Assembly: GCA_022749755.1 (NCBI GenBank)
Contig: CM040440.1
Location: 4,859,769 to 4,923,768, forward strand
Direction of reading: 5' to 3'
From: Azadirachta indica
Taxonomy: Eukaryota; Streptophyta; Magnoliopsida; Sapindales; Meliaceae
DNA length: 64,000 nt
The notes below the pieces were generated by a model. That model worked only from the letters and a program-made list of their open reading frames with translations, did not search any database and was not told where the DNA came from. Made by a program: the position numbers and the translations under genes. Of the stretch, positions 36,101-47,871 are shown one piece after another (within the stretch, counting starts at the first letter, position 1; each line of letters opens with the position of its first letter).

Positions 36101-37350
36101 CTGAATTTTAAGGTTATTTCGCTTTACCTTTTCAGCAGTCGTCCACATACATTTTTCCATTTTTATGATCTCCATATGAATACAAATTAATTAGATCAAA
36201 CTAAATAAAAAAAGGGAATTAAAAGGTATGCACAGACCATCTTCTTCTGTATTTGACGACTTTATACGATTCACGCGAACTCAAAATCTTATTTATTGTA
36301 TGGTTGAAAAATATAACTTTAATTTCGCTAGCTAGCTAATAATGGAGGTCTGCATGCATGAATTTAGAACGTTTCTAATAATCAAATACAACGGCACTCG
36401 ATCCATCGAATAGTGGGAATTAAAGTGATTCAATCTTTGAAAGAAAAAGGAAACGAAAAAAGAGGGGTAAAATTATATGGCCAGCCAGCTAGCACGAGCT
36501 GATATTGGAAAATTTTGTGATTTTATTGCATTTTTATATGTATATGTATATGCATATGCATATGCATATGCATGCATGAACTTTATTTTGCAATGTATTC
36601 TCACATTCCATGTATGATGTTGTCACCTGGAACAAATGAGATTTTATTGCTTTATAAGCTTTTAATTCGTTTAATTGCATAGACACATTTTACGTTGCCC
36701 AAACTATAATTAAACACGTAAAAAGCTATTTACCTAAAACGATCAATATCTACTCATCAATTTTTTACTGCATAAAAAATTAATGCTGATACCAAAATCA
36801 TGTTGTATAGGTGATTTTATTGAGTTACTTACAAAGTTATCATTCACTTTATTTTTCCAATAGTTGTCCACATGCATTCTTCACATACTCATGACAAAAT
36901 TATCTAATTTACTTTATTATACACGCATGAACTTTATTTTACTATGTATTCTCGCGTTCCACATTCCATGTCATTAGAGAAAATGAGACTTCACTATTTT
37001 ATAAACTTTCAATTCTTTTAATTGTGTAGACGCATTTTAAGTTGTACTAGCTAAAATTAAACCCCCATAACAAGCTGTTTACTTAAAATGAATAATATCT
37101 TCTCCGTTAATTATATATTGCATATAAAATTGATGCTGGTTGTTGATATTAAAATCATATGGATGTTTTATTGGTGATTTTATTGAGTTAATTATTATAA
37201 GGTCGTTGTTCACTTTATTTTTCAACAGTTGTCCACATGCATTCCCTAAATATTCATGATACAGTTACAGCAGAACAAGCAAATAATAAAAAGAATTTGA
37301 CGTGCAAAAAGCTATCTAACAAAGGAGAGAGACCACCTTCTTCGAAATAT
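36100..37350. repeat. Diverged repeat block with units of about 365 bp
   Basis: Two adjacent units (about 36577-36905 and 36927-37270) match along their length. Shared landmarks are ACTTTATTTT.C.ATGTATTCTC, a CCATGT block, TGTAGACGCATTTTA or CATAGACACATTTTA, GGTGATTTTATTGAGTTA, and AGTTGTCCACATGCATTC. The last block recurs at 36862 and 37227, a 365-base spacing. A third partial match lies near 36120-36260 (AGTCGTCCACATAC, then AGACCATCTTCTTC, compared with GAGACCACCTTCTTC near 37330). I see no coding frame and no terminal inverted repeats. Confidence 0.6.
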
Positions 37351-38126
37351 ATATAAACATGACAAAGTACTTTCACAGAACTCAAAAGGTTCAAGATCAT
37401 ACTTACTAAACATAAACCAGTGATAATCAATTAATCTTAAGGGAGATTAATTTAATTAATTTAACTTTTATTTAACCAATAATCAGAAAGTTAATTTGCT
37501 GTCTGCAAGACTACTACTGCTTATGCATGCATGCATGAATTCAAAATCGTTTTAGAAAACAACGGCTCTCATGCAACTTAGTTAATTAATTAATTACTTG
37601 AGAAAGTGGGATGCATGCGGATGGAAAGCAAATTAAATTAATTGATCACATTGTTTTCATGGACCAAATAGAAAACGAAAATCGCATGCTTTGCTTTGCT
37701 TTGCTTTTTAGTTGTCACGCTCACTAGCTCTTCAAAAAAGTAATGAGCAGAGTCCTTTTTTAATCTCATAAGGAGACGAGAGCTGATCATAATTGGAAAG
37801 TTTAGCCGTACTGCAAATGCACGAGCTTAATTCATTTGTGTAAGCAATTTAAAGTGCTTGCTGTAAAGGTGGCTAGCTAGCTACCACGCTCGTGCATGCA
37901 GTACTTTCATTCATTAATTGTCTGTATTAATTCTTCCGTTTAAGGGCAGGCCAATTAGTGAAGATATTTTCAGTCAGCAATCAATCAATTTTAGAGCTAA
38001 AGTCCGTATTGTTTTTAGCGGGGTGGGTGTCATACAGGGTAGGTATCTCTATATGTCTATTACAAACGAAAATTCGACATTTATATTACACTTACAACCT
38101 CAATCCTCCATCCTCAATTAGAAACT

Positions 38127-38157
<31 letters not shown>

Positions 38158-39832
38158 GGCTTTTAAATATAAATGACTTTCTAAATATTTATTCATGCTT
38201 GATTATATATATGAACAATATTAATTTCTACCTAATAATAAAGTACTGTTTGTCCTTGTGTTAGCTTTATGTTGGTGGGAAATTGGGAATAACTTTATTA
38301 GATTCTAGTTCAGGATGTTTTGTATTGTGTTTGGTACCCAGAACCATATATATAATTAAGCATGCATAATTAATATCTATATTTGGTCTGGGAAAAGATA
38401 AGCTTTTAATTTTTTGGCTGCTGTGAATCAAGAAATCCAATATGCATGGAATTATTTACTTCACAAGTTGAATATATATATATATATATATATAGAGGCA
38501 CTCATATTCTTTTGGGGTTAAGCAATTGACCAAAGCTAGCTAGCTAGCAACGTAGCTAACTGGTATGCCAAGATTGACCATGAATAAAATTGCATGATAC
38601 AGATTTTAAGGTTAATTTAATTTATTAATAGGCTAATTAACTATTGCAAAATTAATATTGCATGTAAGCTGGCAATTGGTATGCTGAAGAAAAGAATCGA
38701 TTGATCGCAAGTTGTTAGAAATCTGCGAGCGGCCTAAACCATGTTAGTCCCAACAACTAACTTTTACTATGTATATATATATATATATACACAAATCGAT
38801 CAATAATTATATATACCTCCAAGTCGTAGCTAATAGTTATCACCTGTTTTTATGTATCGCTTAGCCATAAATAGAGGAAGACGATCGAGCTAGCAAGCAC
38901 TCATTAATCGATATCCAGTCCCTTTGAAGTGAGGGAATGACTAATTAATTAAAGAGGGAAGACATTGATTAAGGCACTCATTGCCACTTGTATATAGCAA
39001 ATTTCTAGCTATTACGTAAAGACATCATGAAATTAACATTTAACAAACGAAGAAGAAAAGAAATATATATAATATGTGTATATATAACATTCGCTGTATA
39101 TACTTTATGTATAAAGCATAATCACGTCAACATTAATTCATACATGCCAAAGACAAAAAATAATAATAATCATAATACACAAAACAAACCAACTTGATTA
39201 ATTGTTCCCTACTTCACGCCCTCTTTCCCTCTTACATCCTTGAAATTTCGCTTCAATGACCTATACAGCATAAACTATGACAAAGGACTATAAAATAATA
39301 AAATATAAATTAGAGTAACAAAATTGGATATTATTTTATTCACCTCTTCCAAAATTTAGTTAAAATTTATTGTGTATAATATATATATAAATGTATATAT
39401 ATATCGATACACGAATATAAGTCTATTGTTTGTGTTTTGGATTCATCTTTTAATTTTTACTGTTTTTGATACAAATTAAAAACTACAGAAAAATTATTAA
39501 AATTTTTCACCACGTCCCTAATTAACCTGCAGTATAATTTGGTTATTGAAAATGCATTTTACATATTTATGTGTGTATCTTGGTTCTAAAGCAGCCAAAA
39601 CTATGTCTGAGCAAATACCGTTCAAGAATGTTTAGGAAGTAGGACACAATTTATTTCTTTAAGTTTTCTTCAAAGAATTTCTGTAGCTGGTGATTCATCC
39701 CACGAACAAATTATAAATATAAATACTTACTAAAAATATCATATAAAGTTCGTATGATAAATTTAATTAATCAAATTAGTCCTTATCCAAGCAGCTTGTC
39801 TTCTAATCCAGCTTTTAGCTTCAGTGGCTATG

Positions 39833-39867
<35 letters not shown>

Positions 39868-39965
39868 ATCATGTACCTCAAATAATTCATCAAAAACAAT
39901 ATATAATCTGGCTGTTCTCTGTAGTCTCCTGTGCTGCTTCCTGTTTGTTTCTGCATGTATATGTA

Positions 39966-39997
<32 letters not shown>

Positions 39998-41318
39998 GCT
40001 ACTTAATTTTCGTACCATTATTATTTAATTCTACAATCATTAATTATGGAAACAGCTACCTGTGCAAATAAATAAATAATTCTAAAATGGGTTTGGTACA
40101 CAATTTTGAAGAAATTTTGTTTATTTGGCAACGCTTTGCTTTCAGCCAAAGTAATTAAAAATCAGTATTTAATTTGCACTTAATTGTCGTTTAATTTTAT
40201 AATTTTTTTTAATTTTATCCAGATATGACGCATAACTGAGATTGTTTTTACTCTGGTAAATATATAATTTTTGTAAAATTATTTTTGAACAAGCACTTAA
40301 TTATCACAAGAATTTCTACAAAGAACTGATTGCAATACTACTTTTATATGTACTGCTAAAAACTGTTATTAATGTCAATTTCAATTACTGACTTTCACGC
40401 CACAATTTACAAACACACACGGCTCTTGACTTATCAAAGTATCACTCTCAAATACATTTGAGCCTGCCCTGTTTTTACTTTAATAAAAAAGAATATATTA
40501 ATTTTGTGTAAAATTAATTTTCAGACAAATTTTAAAATTAGAAAGATGAATTTCTACTTTCTAGAACGCTTTTGACTAATCAAAGTCATTCTCAAAACGC
40601 ACTCTAATTCAATCAATTATTTTCTTGTATCACAATATCCTTTGCATAATCTTTTTTCTTAATGAGAAAATAATGTTATCTTGTTATTTTCATATGAAAT
40701 ATTTTAAAGGAGATCCAAAAAAAAAAAAATCATAGAAAATTTGAAATTCATTATTTATCAAAGTCAGATATAAAATGAATATAAAATTATACACACATTT
40801 AATGTAAAGATTCTTATATATAAATTTATAATATCATACAAAACTAAAATCCTATTGTAGTGGCAGAAATGATAGTTAAGCTGCTCTTGAATTAGGCGGT
40901 TCATTTTGAGAACCGTTGAAAAAGCAAATTATTATTACATTACATTATATTTCAAGTGCCCTGACCAAAGAGTCCCGCTTCTGCTTTTTTTTTTTTTTTT
41001 TTGGAAGCACTTTTATGTTAGCTGTATTGAACTCAACACCACCACTACTATAATAAAGAAATCAGTTTTTTCAAAACATAAAAAGACACTTTTTCTGCTT
41101 TTGTTTTCCATTTTTTGTAACGCGGGGGGAGCGGTTGTTGGGTCCATTTTGACTATAGGTTACATGTTTGCTTGTCCCGGATCCCTCTTTCCACTCTTCT
41201 TCTCCATCAAGTATTTTCTTTTTTTTTTTCCATCTAATTATATTTTAAAAAACAATTTTTATTTTCGATTTTTAAATAAAATATCATCCCTTGATCCCAT
41301 CATCTTCCTCCACCTCCC
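37351..41318. other. AT-rich intergenic region between the two DUF761 genes, right part
   Basis: No gene is supportable. Long (TA)n tracts lie at about 38127-38154, 38471-38492, 39836-39865 and 39971-39997. Repeated TAGCTAGCTAGC and GCATGCATGCATG strings occur, and several TTAATTAATTAA strings. The apparent ORFs consist of (TA)n-encoded Ile-Tyr repeats. The final few hundred bases belong to the promoter of the plus-strand DUF761 gene. Confidence 0.5.
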
Positions 41319-41327
41319 TATATATTA
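41319..41327 (+). promoter_or_regulatory. TATA box of the plus-strand DUF761 gene
   Basis: TATATATTA lies 167 bp before the ATG at 41494, in a suitable position. The intervening leader is pyrimidine-rich. Confidence 0.5.
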
Positions 41328-41493
41328 TCAGTCATTCTCCTTCTTTGTTTTCTAACAAAGGGTTTTCTTTTCCTCTGCGAGGTCCATTAAAACCTCGCAG
41401 AAATAAGAAAACCCAGATATATAAACCATCTTCTCCATTTCTAAAGCTTTTCAAATTCGTACACTGCAGTACTGTTTTTAATTTCATCCTAAA

Positions 41494-42111
41494 ATGGAGA
41501 TACATTCTACTGTAAACTCTGTTGCAGCCAAGAGGCTATGGAATGTTGTGAGAATCACTTTCTTTATGATAAGGAAGGGATTGATTTCAAAGAGGAAATT
41601 GATCATGGATATGAACCTGATGATGAAGAGAGGAAAACTGCTCAGAAAATCTCTGAGCAATCTCATGTCTCATCATCATCATCATTCTTCTAAGCACATG
41701 ACACGTGGTAGCTTCGGCATACAGGAGTATGAATTCTCTTGCAGTAACAGTCCGAATCCTGTTTTTTTCCACGCGTCAAAGCGCAAACACCATTACTTTC
41801 CCTGCATCAATCCTCCTGACGTTATCGAAGAAGAAGAAGAAGAAGAGTATTTCGAGCAGGAGCCCAAGGCAGTTGTCTTGGTGCCCAAAACTCCGGAATA
41901 CACGTTCAACTTCCGATTCGACGCCACTGATTTAGCCCCCGGAGAGAAGCGTAGCCCGCTTCCCTCGCCCTTCTCTGTGAGGGTTTCCAATTACTCATCA
42001 GAAGATGAGAATGATACCGGAAATGGACAGATTGATGATGAAGCTGAGGAGTTCATCAGAAGGTTTTACGAACAGCTAAGGGTTCAAAGTCGTATGCAGT
42101 TGTTGCAGTAA
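41494..42111 (+). CDS. DUF761 domain protein, Avr9/Cf-9 rapidly elicited protein-like
   Basis: An intronless gene encodes 205 residues. The N-terminal 50 residues are basic and hydrophobic (KRLWNVVRITFFMIRKGLIS), as in plant proteins annotated as Avr9/Cf-9 rapidly elicited protein 146. A His run (HHHHH) lies near residue 60, an acidic EEEEEEEYFEQE stretch near 112-123, and a KTPEYTFNF motif near 133. The C-terminus has the DUF761 signature DDEAEEFIRRFYEQLRVQSR. Function is unknown. The same two-part layout (basic helix, DUF761 tail) occurs in the minus-strand gene at 32328, but the middles differ, so the pair is an old duplication or two subfamilies. Confidence 0.9.
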   Translation: MEIHSTVNSVAAKRLWNVVRITFFMIRKGLISKRKLIMDMNLMMKRGKLLRKSLSNLMSHHHHHSSKHMTRGSFGIQEYEFSCSNSPNPVFFHASKRKHHYFPCINPPDVIEEEEEEEYFEQEPKAVVLVPKTPEYTFNFRFDATDLAPGEKRSPLPSPFSVRVSNYSSEDENDTGNGQIDDEAEEFIRRFYEQLRVQSRMQLLQ

Positions 42112-44212
42112 GATAAGAAAAAAGAAGAGCATCACCACCATTTTCACATTATGAAATATAATCCAGCTGTGCTGCCATTGTTGCCAGCTTGGAAATGTCC
42201 CATTATCATTTTACATGCGGAAGATAGAGTTGTTTCGTGCCCTTCTGTCTGCATTATTTGAAGTATTTTTACATATAGTGTAAATTTATTTTCTGATTTT
42301 TTTAAAGTTGGTCTTTTGCTTTGAAACAATTTTAAGTGTTTTTATTGAATTGGTGAATTGGTTTGTAATAAAGGAATAACTGAGAATGTGATATAGTAAG
42401 GGGGATCTGGAAATTGTAACGTTGGGTTGTCTTTTACCATATATATACATATATAGACAATGGTGGGGTTGAGTTATTATGGGTTGGTGTTTGGTTTGAA
42501 TGTGTTTTTGACGTTGGTGGTGGGCTTCTTGAAATGATATCTACTTCTGCTTCTGCTTCTGCTTTTTGCTTTTTATCACAACAGTGCTTTTTGGCTTTTG
42601 AGATCCACTATTGCCCACAATTACACCCAACCCACTTCACTTTATATGATAACATCGTGCCCCTCTTCCAACATCTTAGTATAAAACTGCATATGCTATG
42701 CTTTTCCCAATAGTTGCTAGTTTTGATTATTAGTTCTTTTTGTTAGAAAGATTAGGCATGTGTAAATTAAAGCTTAACAGCTATGTACTTTTGAAGTTCC
42801 AAGAAGTTTTGTATTTGGGCAATAAAAAATGGCAGAGGCTTGTGGAAACTGTTGGGTTTATAGTGGAATAGTTGTATTGCAGATTTCTTGAAGCAATTAA
42901 CTTTCGTTGTGCTTGATTTGGAAGAAAAGAATGACTTGATTAAGAACAAAGTTGGATTCAAATCACAACAGTTATAGTCTATGTTTACAAGCAAATGTAA
43001 TCAATAGCCATAACCAGACAGAGAAGTAAGAACAGAGGAAGAACCCAGTAGTAACAATTTTCAAATTCATGAATTGTTGGCATGCTAATTTCTCAAGCCA
43101 AATTTGAGTTTTGTAAAATATGTCTACAAGTTGACTACGAAGTTAGGTATTCGAGCATTCGAGCCCCACTCATTATGCAAATTATAAAAAGAAAAATGAA
43201 GAAGAAGAAGACCAAGAAAAAGAAAATGGGTACCACTTAATTCCCTCTCCCATTAAATTCCAAACCCACGTAGGGATAGCTAAAAAGAGAATCGTGAGAA
43301 TCTATGAATTTGTTTACCAGTACAGTACAGAAGTACCCACGTTGAGGTGGAGTCTAAAACATTATGTTAAATAAATGATTTTCTTTTTTTTTTTTTTAAT
43401 GAAAAAGAGAAGGAAACCGTGAGCCGGTTTGTTAAATCATTTTCTTTGATTTTTTAGCTTTATTTTATATAAAAGAATATCATAATTTATTTCTCTTGGT
43501 TGGCTTATAAGGATCCTGAATCCATAGTTGGTGCAATGTTAATTTTCCAACAACCAAGACTTGAGCCTTAAGCCTTCTATATTCGACTCATATTTACTCA
43601 TCTATAAATACATAATTTAACTACACCAATAAGCTGTGCTAGGGAACACTCGAGTAAAGGTAATTCAGGTTAGATATGGAGATCTTTATATGTACACCAA
43701 ATATCATAATTTGAGCAATGAAAATGAGCAATGATAGTTGCATTTTGAGTTCCACAAAAGGTTTTGAGTCTACTTAGTATTAATCTAAACAATCTCTCAT
43801 AATATAATGATTCACCTGCAAAACTTAAACATGTGAAATGAGAAATATTATAGATTATCTTCTCATTTGATTGGAACTTCTTTACAAAATTTTAAATGCT
43901 ATATCACTATCAAAATTGGTGGCAAATGAATTGATCAAGTCAAATTATTATTATTTTTTTTTAAGTATGATGCATAAGCTGAAATTATTCATTGTTAACA
44001 GTCTTCTTCTTTCTTCTTTTTATTTTCGAATTTGTCTTTTTTATCTTTCAATTTTTCCACCGATAACAACAAATTTTATTGAAAACGAAGGGGTAGAAAA
44101 ACCTTATCTGAAAAGAGAAGCTACAGTAAAAAATTCTAAAAATGAGGTAACAACAGCAAAATAACAACTCAAAAAGTTCCAACAATATGCTAAATTATGC
44201 CTGAAATTGACC
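42112..44212. other. Intergenic: DUF761 3' UTR to C2 gene 3' UTR
   Basis: The left 300 bases are probably 3' UTR of the DUF761 gene. The rest is AT-rich with no supportable gene. A repeated CTTCTG hexamer run occurs at about 42545-42565, and a T-run at about 43386-43397. Confidence 0.5.
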
Positions 44213-45262
44213 TCACCTTCCATTCCAAGAAGATGAATGGCGATATGTTCCATAAGGATAACCATTTGGTGGTGTTTCTCCATTCTCATAGGAGTGTAAA
44301 TGTCCACTGGCATCAGCAGGGCCCCAGGTCCCAGGCATACTGTGAGTATGATAACCCATGTGAGGTCCAGGTGACCAAGGATTGTACCCAGATTGAAGAG
44401 GAGTACGGGGGTAATATGCCCCATGTGCCATGGGTGATTGTGGAGGCGGTGGATGTGGAATATATGGGGGTGGTGGCACCTGCGGTGGCGGTGGATAATA
44501 GGCAGCCAGTGGGGGATAATAACTTTCCTGGGATGGATGTGGCGTTCCCGGTGATGAATACTGAATATCTTCCTGTGTGGAGTAAGTTTGAGGCGTTGCA
44601 GTCTGCAATTCCGCCAGCGGTGGCGGATACAGAACTTCTGGGGATGAGCTTTGAACAGGATAATTAACTTGTGGCTGTGAGCTGTGTACAGGATGATTAA
44701 CTTCTGCAGATGAGCTATGAACATCTAATGGGGGATATTGAATCTCAGAAGCCTGCTGCTGTGGATGATGAGTTATCGGGTATCCTGTGATCCCGCTTCC
44801 TGGATAGTAATGAGTCCCTAAAACTGAATTCTTTGTATTCACCTTGTACGAAAAAGTAAGTACTCCATTGGGTTTTTTGTCTGTAGTCCGGACTTCATAA
44901 TTAACAAATCTGACGAATCCATTAAACTCCGAGAGAAGATCCTTGATTGGAACACGAACTTCACCAATAGTTTTGTCTCCAAACATGAATCCTTCATGTC
45001 GCAGTTCAAACTGAATAAAGATGTGATCACAATCCTGAAATGGGACTTCTTTTAAATCAAATCGCATCTCATGATTCCATTCTGGATTCCCATCTCCCTC
45101 TTTGTCCGTTGGAGTTCTATGTTGCTGCTTTTGCCCCAACTTTTTACCAGGATCATCACTGACAATTGAAACTTGAACATAGGGAGAAAGCTTCTGAAAG
45201 AAATTAAATGCTTTCAGATCTTTTCCAAACATCACCTTGATTTCTAATGAGCTCGACTCCAT
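44213..45262 (-). CDS. C2-domain protein, SRC2-like, with Pro/Tyr/His-rich tail
   Basis: The gene encodes 349 residues from the ATG at 45262. A C2 domain covers about residues 1-135 (SLEIKVMFGKDLKAFNFFQK, then NPEWNHEMRFDL and FGDKTIGEVRVPIKDLL). The second half is a low-complexity tail rich in Pro, Tyr, His, Ser and Gln (YPPPPQVPPPPYIPHPPPP). This matches plant SRC2 (soybean gene regulated by cold 2) proteins, small C2 proteins at the ER and vacuole or plasma membrane. Several usual Ca-binding Asp positions are not obvious, so Ca-dependence is uncertain. The frame stays open for 74 codons upstream to 45484, with no homology I recognise there, so I take it as leader; a longer N-terminus cannot be excluded. 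An opposite-strand ORF at 44197-44667 is a shadow. Confidence 0.88.
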   Translation of the reverse strand: MESSSLEIKVMFGKDLKAFNFFQKLSPYVQVSIVSDDPGKKLGQKQQHRTPTDKEGDGNPEWNHEMRFDLKEVPFQDCDHIFIQFELRHEGFMFGDKTIGEVRVPIKDLLSEFNGFVRFVNYEVRTTDKKPNGVLTFSYKVNTKNSVLGTHYYPGSGITGYPITHHPQQQASEIQYPPLDVHSSSAEVNHPVHSSQPQVNYPVQSSSPEVLYPPPLAELQTATPQTYSTQEDIQYSSPGTPHPSQESYYPPLAAYYPPPPQVPPPPYIPHPPPPQSPMAHGAYYPRTPLQSGYNPWSPGPHMGYHTHSMPGTWGPADASGHLHSYENGETPPNGYPYGTYRHSSSWNGR

Positions 45263-45681
45263 CGATAAAGTTGGATGTGGTTCTGAATCTGGTAGTCTTT
45301 CCAAAAATTCGTCCAGATGGGTATTAAAGCCGATTAAAAAACCTATACTAAGCAATCGAAATAGGCATATTCCTTCCTGTGCTGTACGTTTCGATGCAGC
45401 CCGCAAAAGTTTGGAGGAATCTGAACAATCCAGAATTTCGATGTAAGAAAAAAATTCAGAAATTGCTTTCGGTTGGCCCCACACGGATCTGATATTGATA
45501 GCAGGCCATGAAACTTCGTATATTCATCTAACAGACGTTTGGCATCATCATTTGTCCAATACAAGCAACAATAAATAACTAACGTTCAAAACTCCAACCG
45601 CATTTATAAACAGATTTTCCAGCCTTGATTTCTTGTCAATAACCACCCCTCCTTGGTTTCTTTCTGAAATCATTAATATTT
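45263..45681 (-). other. 5' UTR and upstream region of the C2 gene
   Basis: This short space separates the C2 gene from the PPR stop. It holds the 74-codon in-frame open extension of the C2 gene (45263-45484), which reads MWGQPKAISEFFS at its start and has no known domain. No TATA box is evident. Confidence 0.4.
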
Positions 45682-47871
45682 TCACCAATAATCCCTGCAA
45701 GAACATGTTCCACCCTTAAAATGGTGGAATCTATGAGCATCTCTCACTATAATTTCTCTTCCTGTAACCTTAGAAATAAACTTGGTAGCAGTATGACAAT
45801 CCCCACACACTCTGAGGTTCTTCTTTATCCTAATCACGCTCCCTGCTCCTGAATTCAGTAGCCCAAAAACAATGGCTAGCTTCTCACTGTGCACATATAT
45901 CATCTCCTCCTTTGTCTCTTCCTCCACATCATGCAATGCAAAGTTTAAATCTGGGATATAACCCTCTCGTCGAATCCTGTCCATCAATTTTGCCAACTCT
46001 GAATAAATTAGATCTGTTTGAGGCTGTGATGTATCCCCAGAAACAAATGTATAGGCCTTGTTTTTAATCTCTATAACTGTGTGGCCTGTAATTTTTCTTA
46101 CTCCCCTCCGTTTCATCAGAGCTCTAATCCTATCAGCTTCTGTTCGTTTGCCAGATGATGCGTATATATTACACAAGATAACATATCGACCAGGGTTCTC
46201 TGCATCCAAATCAAATACAGCCTTTGCTGCCAGTTCAGCAAGTTCTACATTTGAATGAATTCTACAAGCTCCTAACAATGCTCCCCAGACACCAGCATCT
46301 GGTCTTACTGGCATCCTCTCAATGAATTCCTTGGCTTCGATTAGCTTTCCAGCTCTACCTAACATATCAACCATACACGCATAATGCTCAGGTCTAGGTG
46401 TGACCCCAAAATCTCTAAGCATGGAACCAAAACACTCCCATCCTTCATCAATCAAGCCAGCGTGACTGCAGGCTGACAATATCGATACAAATGTGATATT
46501 GTCTGGCTTTATTGAAGCCTTCATCTGATCAAAGAGGTAGAGGGCTTCTCTACCATGGCCATGCATCCCATAACCCGAAATCATGGTGCTCCATGAGATA
46601 ACATTTTTAACCTTCATCCTATCAAAAACCTTTCTAGCATATATTAGACTCCCACATTTCACATAAAGATCAACTACAGCAGTAGCTAAAGCTAATTGAT
46701 TCTCAAAGCAACCACGAATTATGATTCCATGAACAACACGTGCTTGTTGCAAAGATGCTAAACTTGAACAAGCACGGATCACACTGAGAAATGTTATAGA
46801 ATCAGGGATTATCTGCTGCAGTATCATCTGTCTAAATAGCTCTAAAGCTTCAAAAGACAAATCAGCTTGAGCATAAGCCTCAATCATAGATGTCCAAGAC
46901 ACTAAATCCTTGTCTGAAATCCCATCAAAGAATCTTCTTGCCATGCCCATTCTCCCACATCGTGCATACATTACCATTGCAGCATTTTGCAAGGACTGAT
47001 CAAGATCAAGTCCATTACCTACAACAACTCTACAAACATCATCAGCCTCACTCTCTTTACGAACACAGGCCATCACATTCAGAATAACAACCCTGTTAGG
47101 TCTAATTCCCTCATTCAACATCTGCTTAAACAACAATAACCCTTCCTCATGACAACCATTCTGAGCATAAGCACCAGTCATTGAGCTCCATGTAACCACA
47201 TTTCTTTCAGGCATTCCATCGAAAACTTGGCGACAAACATCAACAAGCCCGCACTTTCCATACATTGCAACAAGAGAATTACCCACAAAGACATCAGACT
47301 GGTATCCAGAATCCACAATGTGTTTATGAACCTTAAGGGCGAATTCAATATCACCTATAGACCCGCAAGCTTTGAGGACAAAAGGGAACGTGTAGTTGTC
47401 TGGCTGGATATCTAATTCACGCATTTGGGTGTATAGTTGCAAAGAGCGATCAAACTGGCGGTTATCGACAAAGATGCGAGTCATGACGTTCCATAGAAAG
47501 AGATCAGCGAAATGAGAAACGGAAGAGAAGAGCGAATAAGCGTTGGCGATGGAGCCCAGAGAGGCGTACTGGGAAATGAGGTTGGTGATAAAAAAGAGGT
47601 CCAGCTGAAGGTGAAAGTGAGATCTTAGCATGCATGCATGAAGAGCTTTTAGGGATTTGAGGGTTTGGCATTGCTTAATTGATGAAATGCATGTGCTCGC
47701 GCCGAGAATTGATGGGTGAAAGAATTGAGACTCTGGCTGCGTTGATGATGCTGAGAATAGGCAACGCGCTTGGTAGCATAGAGGGCGGAACTTGGTTGGT
47801 TTCTGCATCTCCTGTCGCTTCATCACTTGACTACTTTCTACTATCGTATTTAAATTATGTTTACATTGCAT
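45682..47871 (-). CDS. Pentatricopeptide repeat protein, PLS class with E/E+/DYW C-terminus
   Basis: An intronless gene encodes 729 residues. The first 55 or so are basic and Ser-rich (RPLCYQARCLFSASS), suggesting organelle import, likely mitochondrial. Degenerate PPR repeats of 31-36 residues run from about residue 65 to 550, with typical cores such as DNYTFPFVLKACGSIG, GNSLVAMYGKCGLVD, RNVVTWSSMTGAYAQNG and DNITFVSILSACSHAGLI. The C-terminal DYW domain has the zinc-binding deaminase HSEKLA, CGDCHTATKFIS, and the final RDYW. DYW-PPR proteins are site-specific C-to-U RNA editing factors in mitochondria or plastids; the target base cannot be told from sequence alone. Lack of introns is normal for the family. 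The first ATG (47871) is used; Met17 is an alternative. Confidence 0.94.
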   Translation of the reverse strand: MQCKHNLNTIVESSQVMKRQEMQKPTKFRPLCYQARCLFSASSTQPESQFFHPSILGASTCISSIKQCQTLKSLKALHACMLRSHFHLQLDLFFITNLISQYASLGSIANAYSLFSSVSHFADLFLWNVMTRIFVDNRQFDRSLQLYTQMRELDIQPDNYTFPFVLKACGSIGDIEFALKVHKHIVDSGYQSDVFVGNSLVAMYGKCGLVDVCRQVFDGMPERNVVTWSSMTGAYAQNGCHEEGLLLFKQMLNEGIRPNRVVILNVMACVRKESEADDVCRVVVGNGLDLDQSLQNAAMVMYARCGRMGMARRFFDGISDKDLVSWTSMIEAYAQADLSFEALELFRQMILQQIIPDSITFLSVIRACSSLASLQQARVVHGIIIRGCFENQLALATAVVDLYVKCGSLIYARKVFDRMKVKNVISWSTMISGYGMHGHGREALYLFDQMKASIKPDNITFVSILSACSHAGLIDEGWECFGSMLRDFGVTPRPEHYACMVDMLGRAGKLIEAKEFIERMPVRPDAGVWGALLGACRIHSNVELAELAAKAVFDLDAENPGRYVILCNIYASSGKRTEADRIRALMKRRGVRKITGHTVIEIKNKAYTFVSGDTSQPQTDLIYSELAKLMDRIRREGYIPDLNFALHDVEEETKEEMIYVHSEKLAIVFGLLNSGAGSVIRIKKNLRVCGDCHTATKFISKVTGREIIVRDAHRFHHFKGGTCSCRDYW

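Noticed and set aside
33096..41318. Search for a microRNA precursor in the DUF761 gap
   Set aside because: No sequence of the conserved plant miRNA families I can recall was found, and the visible palindromes are (TA)n tracts.
40906..41355. 149-codon frame upstream of the plus-strand DUF761 gene
   Set aside because: Phe-rich translation of poly-T tracts in the promoter and leader.
44104..44724. 206-codon minus-strand frame and the 44197-44667 plus-strand frame over the C2 gene
   Set aside because: Both are out-of-frame readings of the Pro/His/Tyr-rich tail; the His/Ile-rich translation is an artefact of repeated codons.
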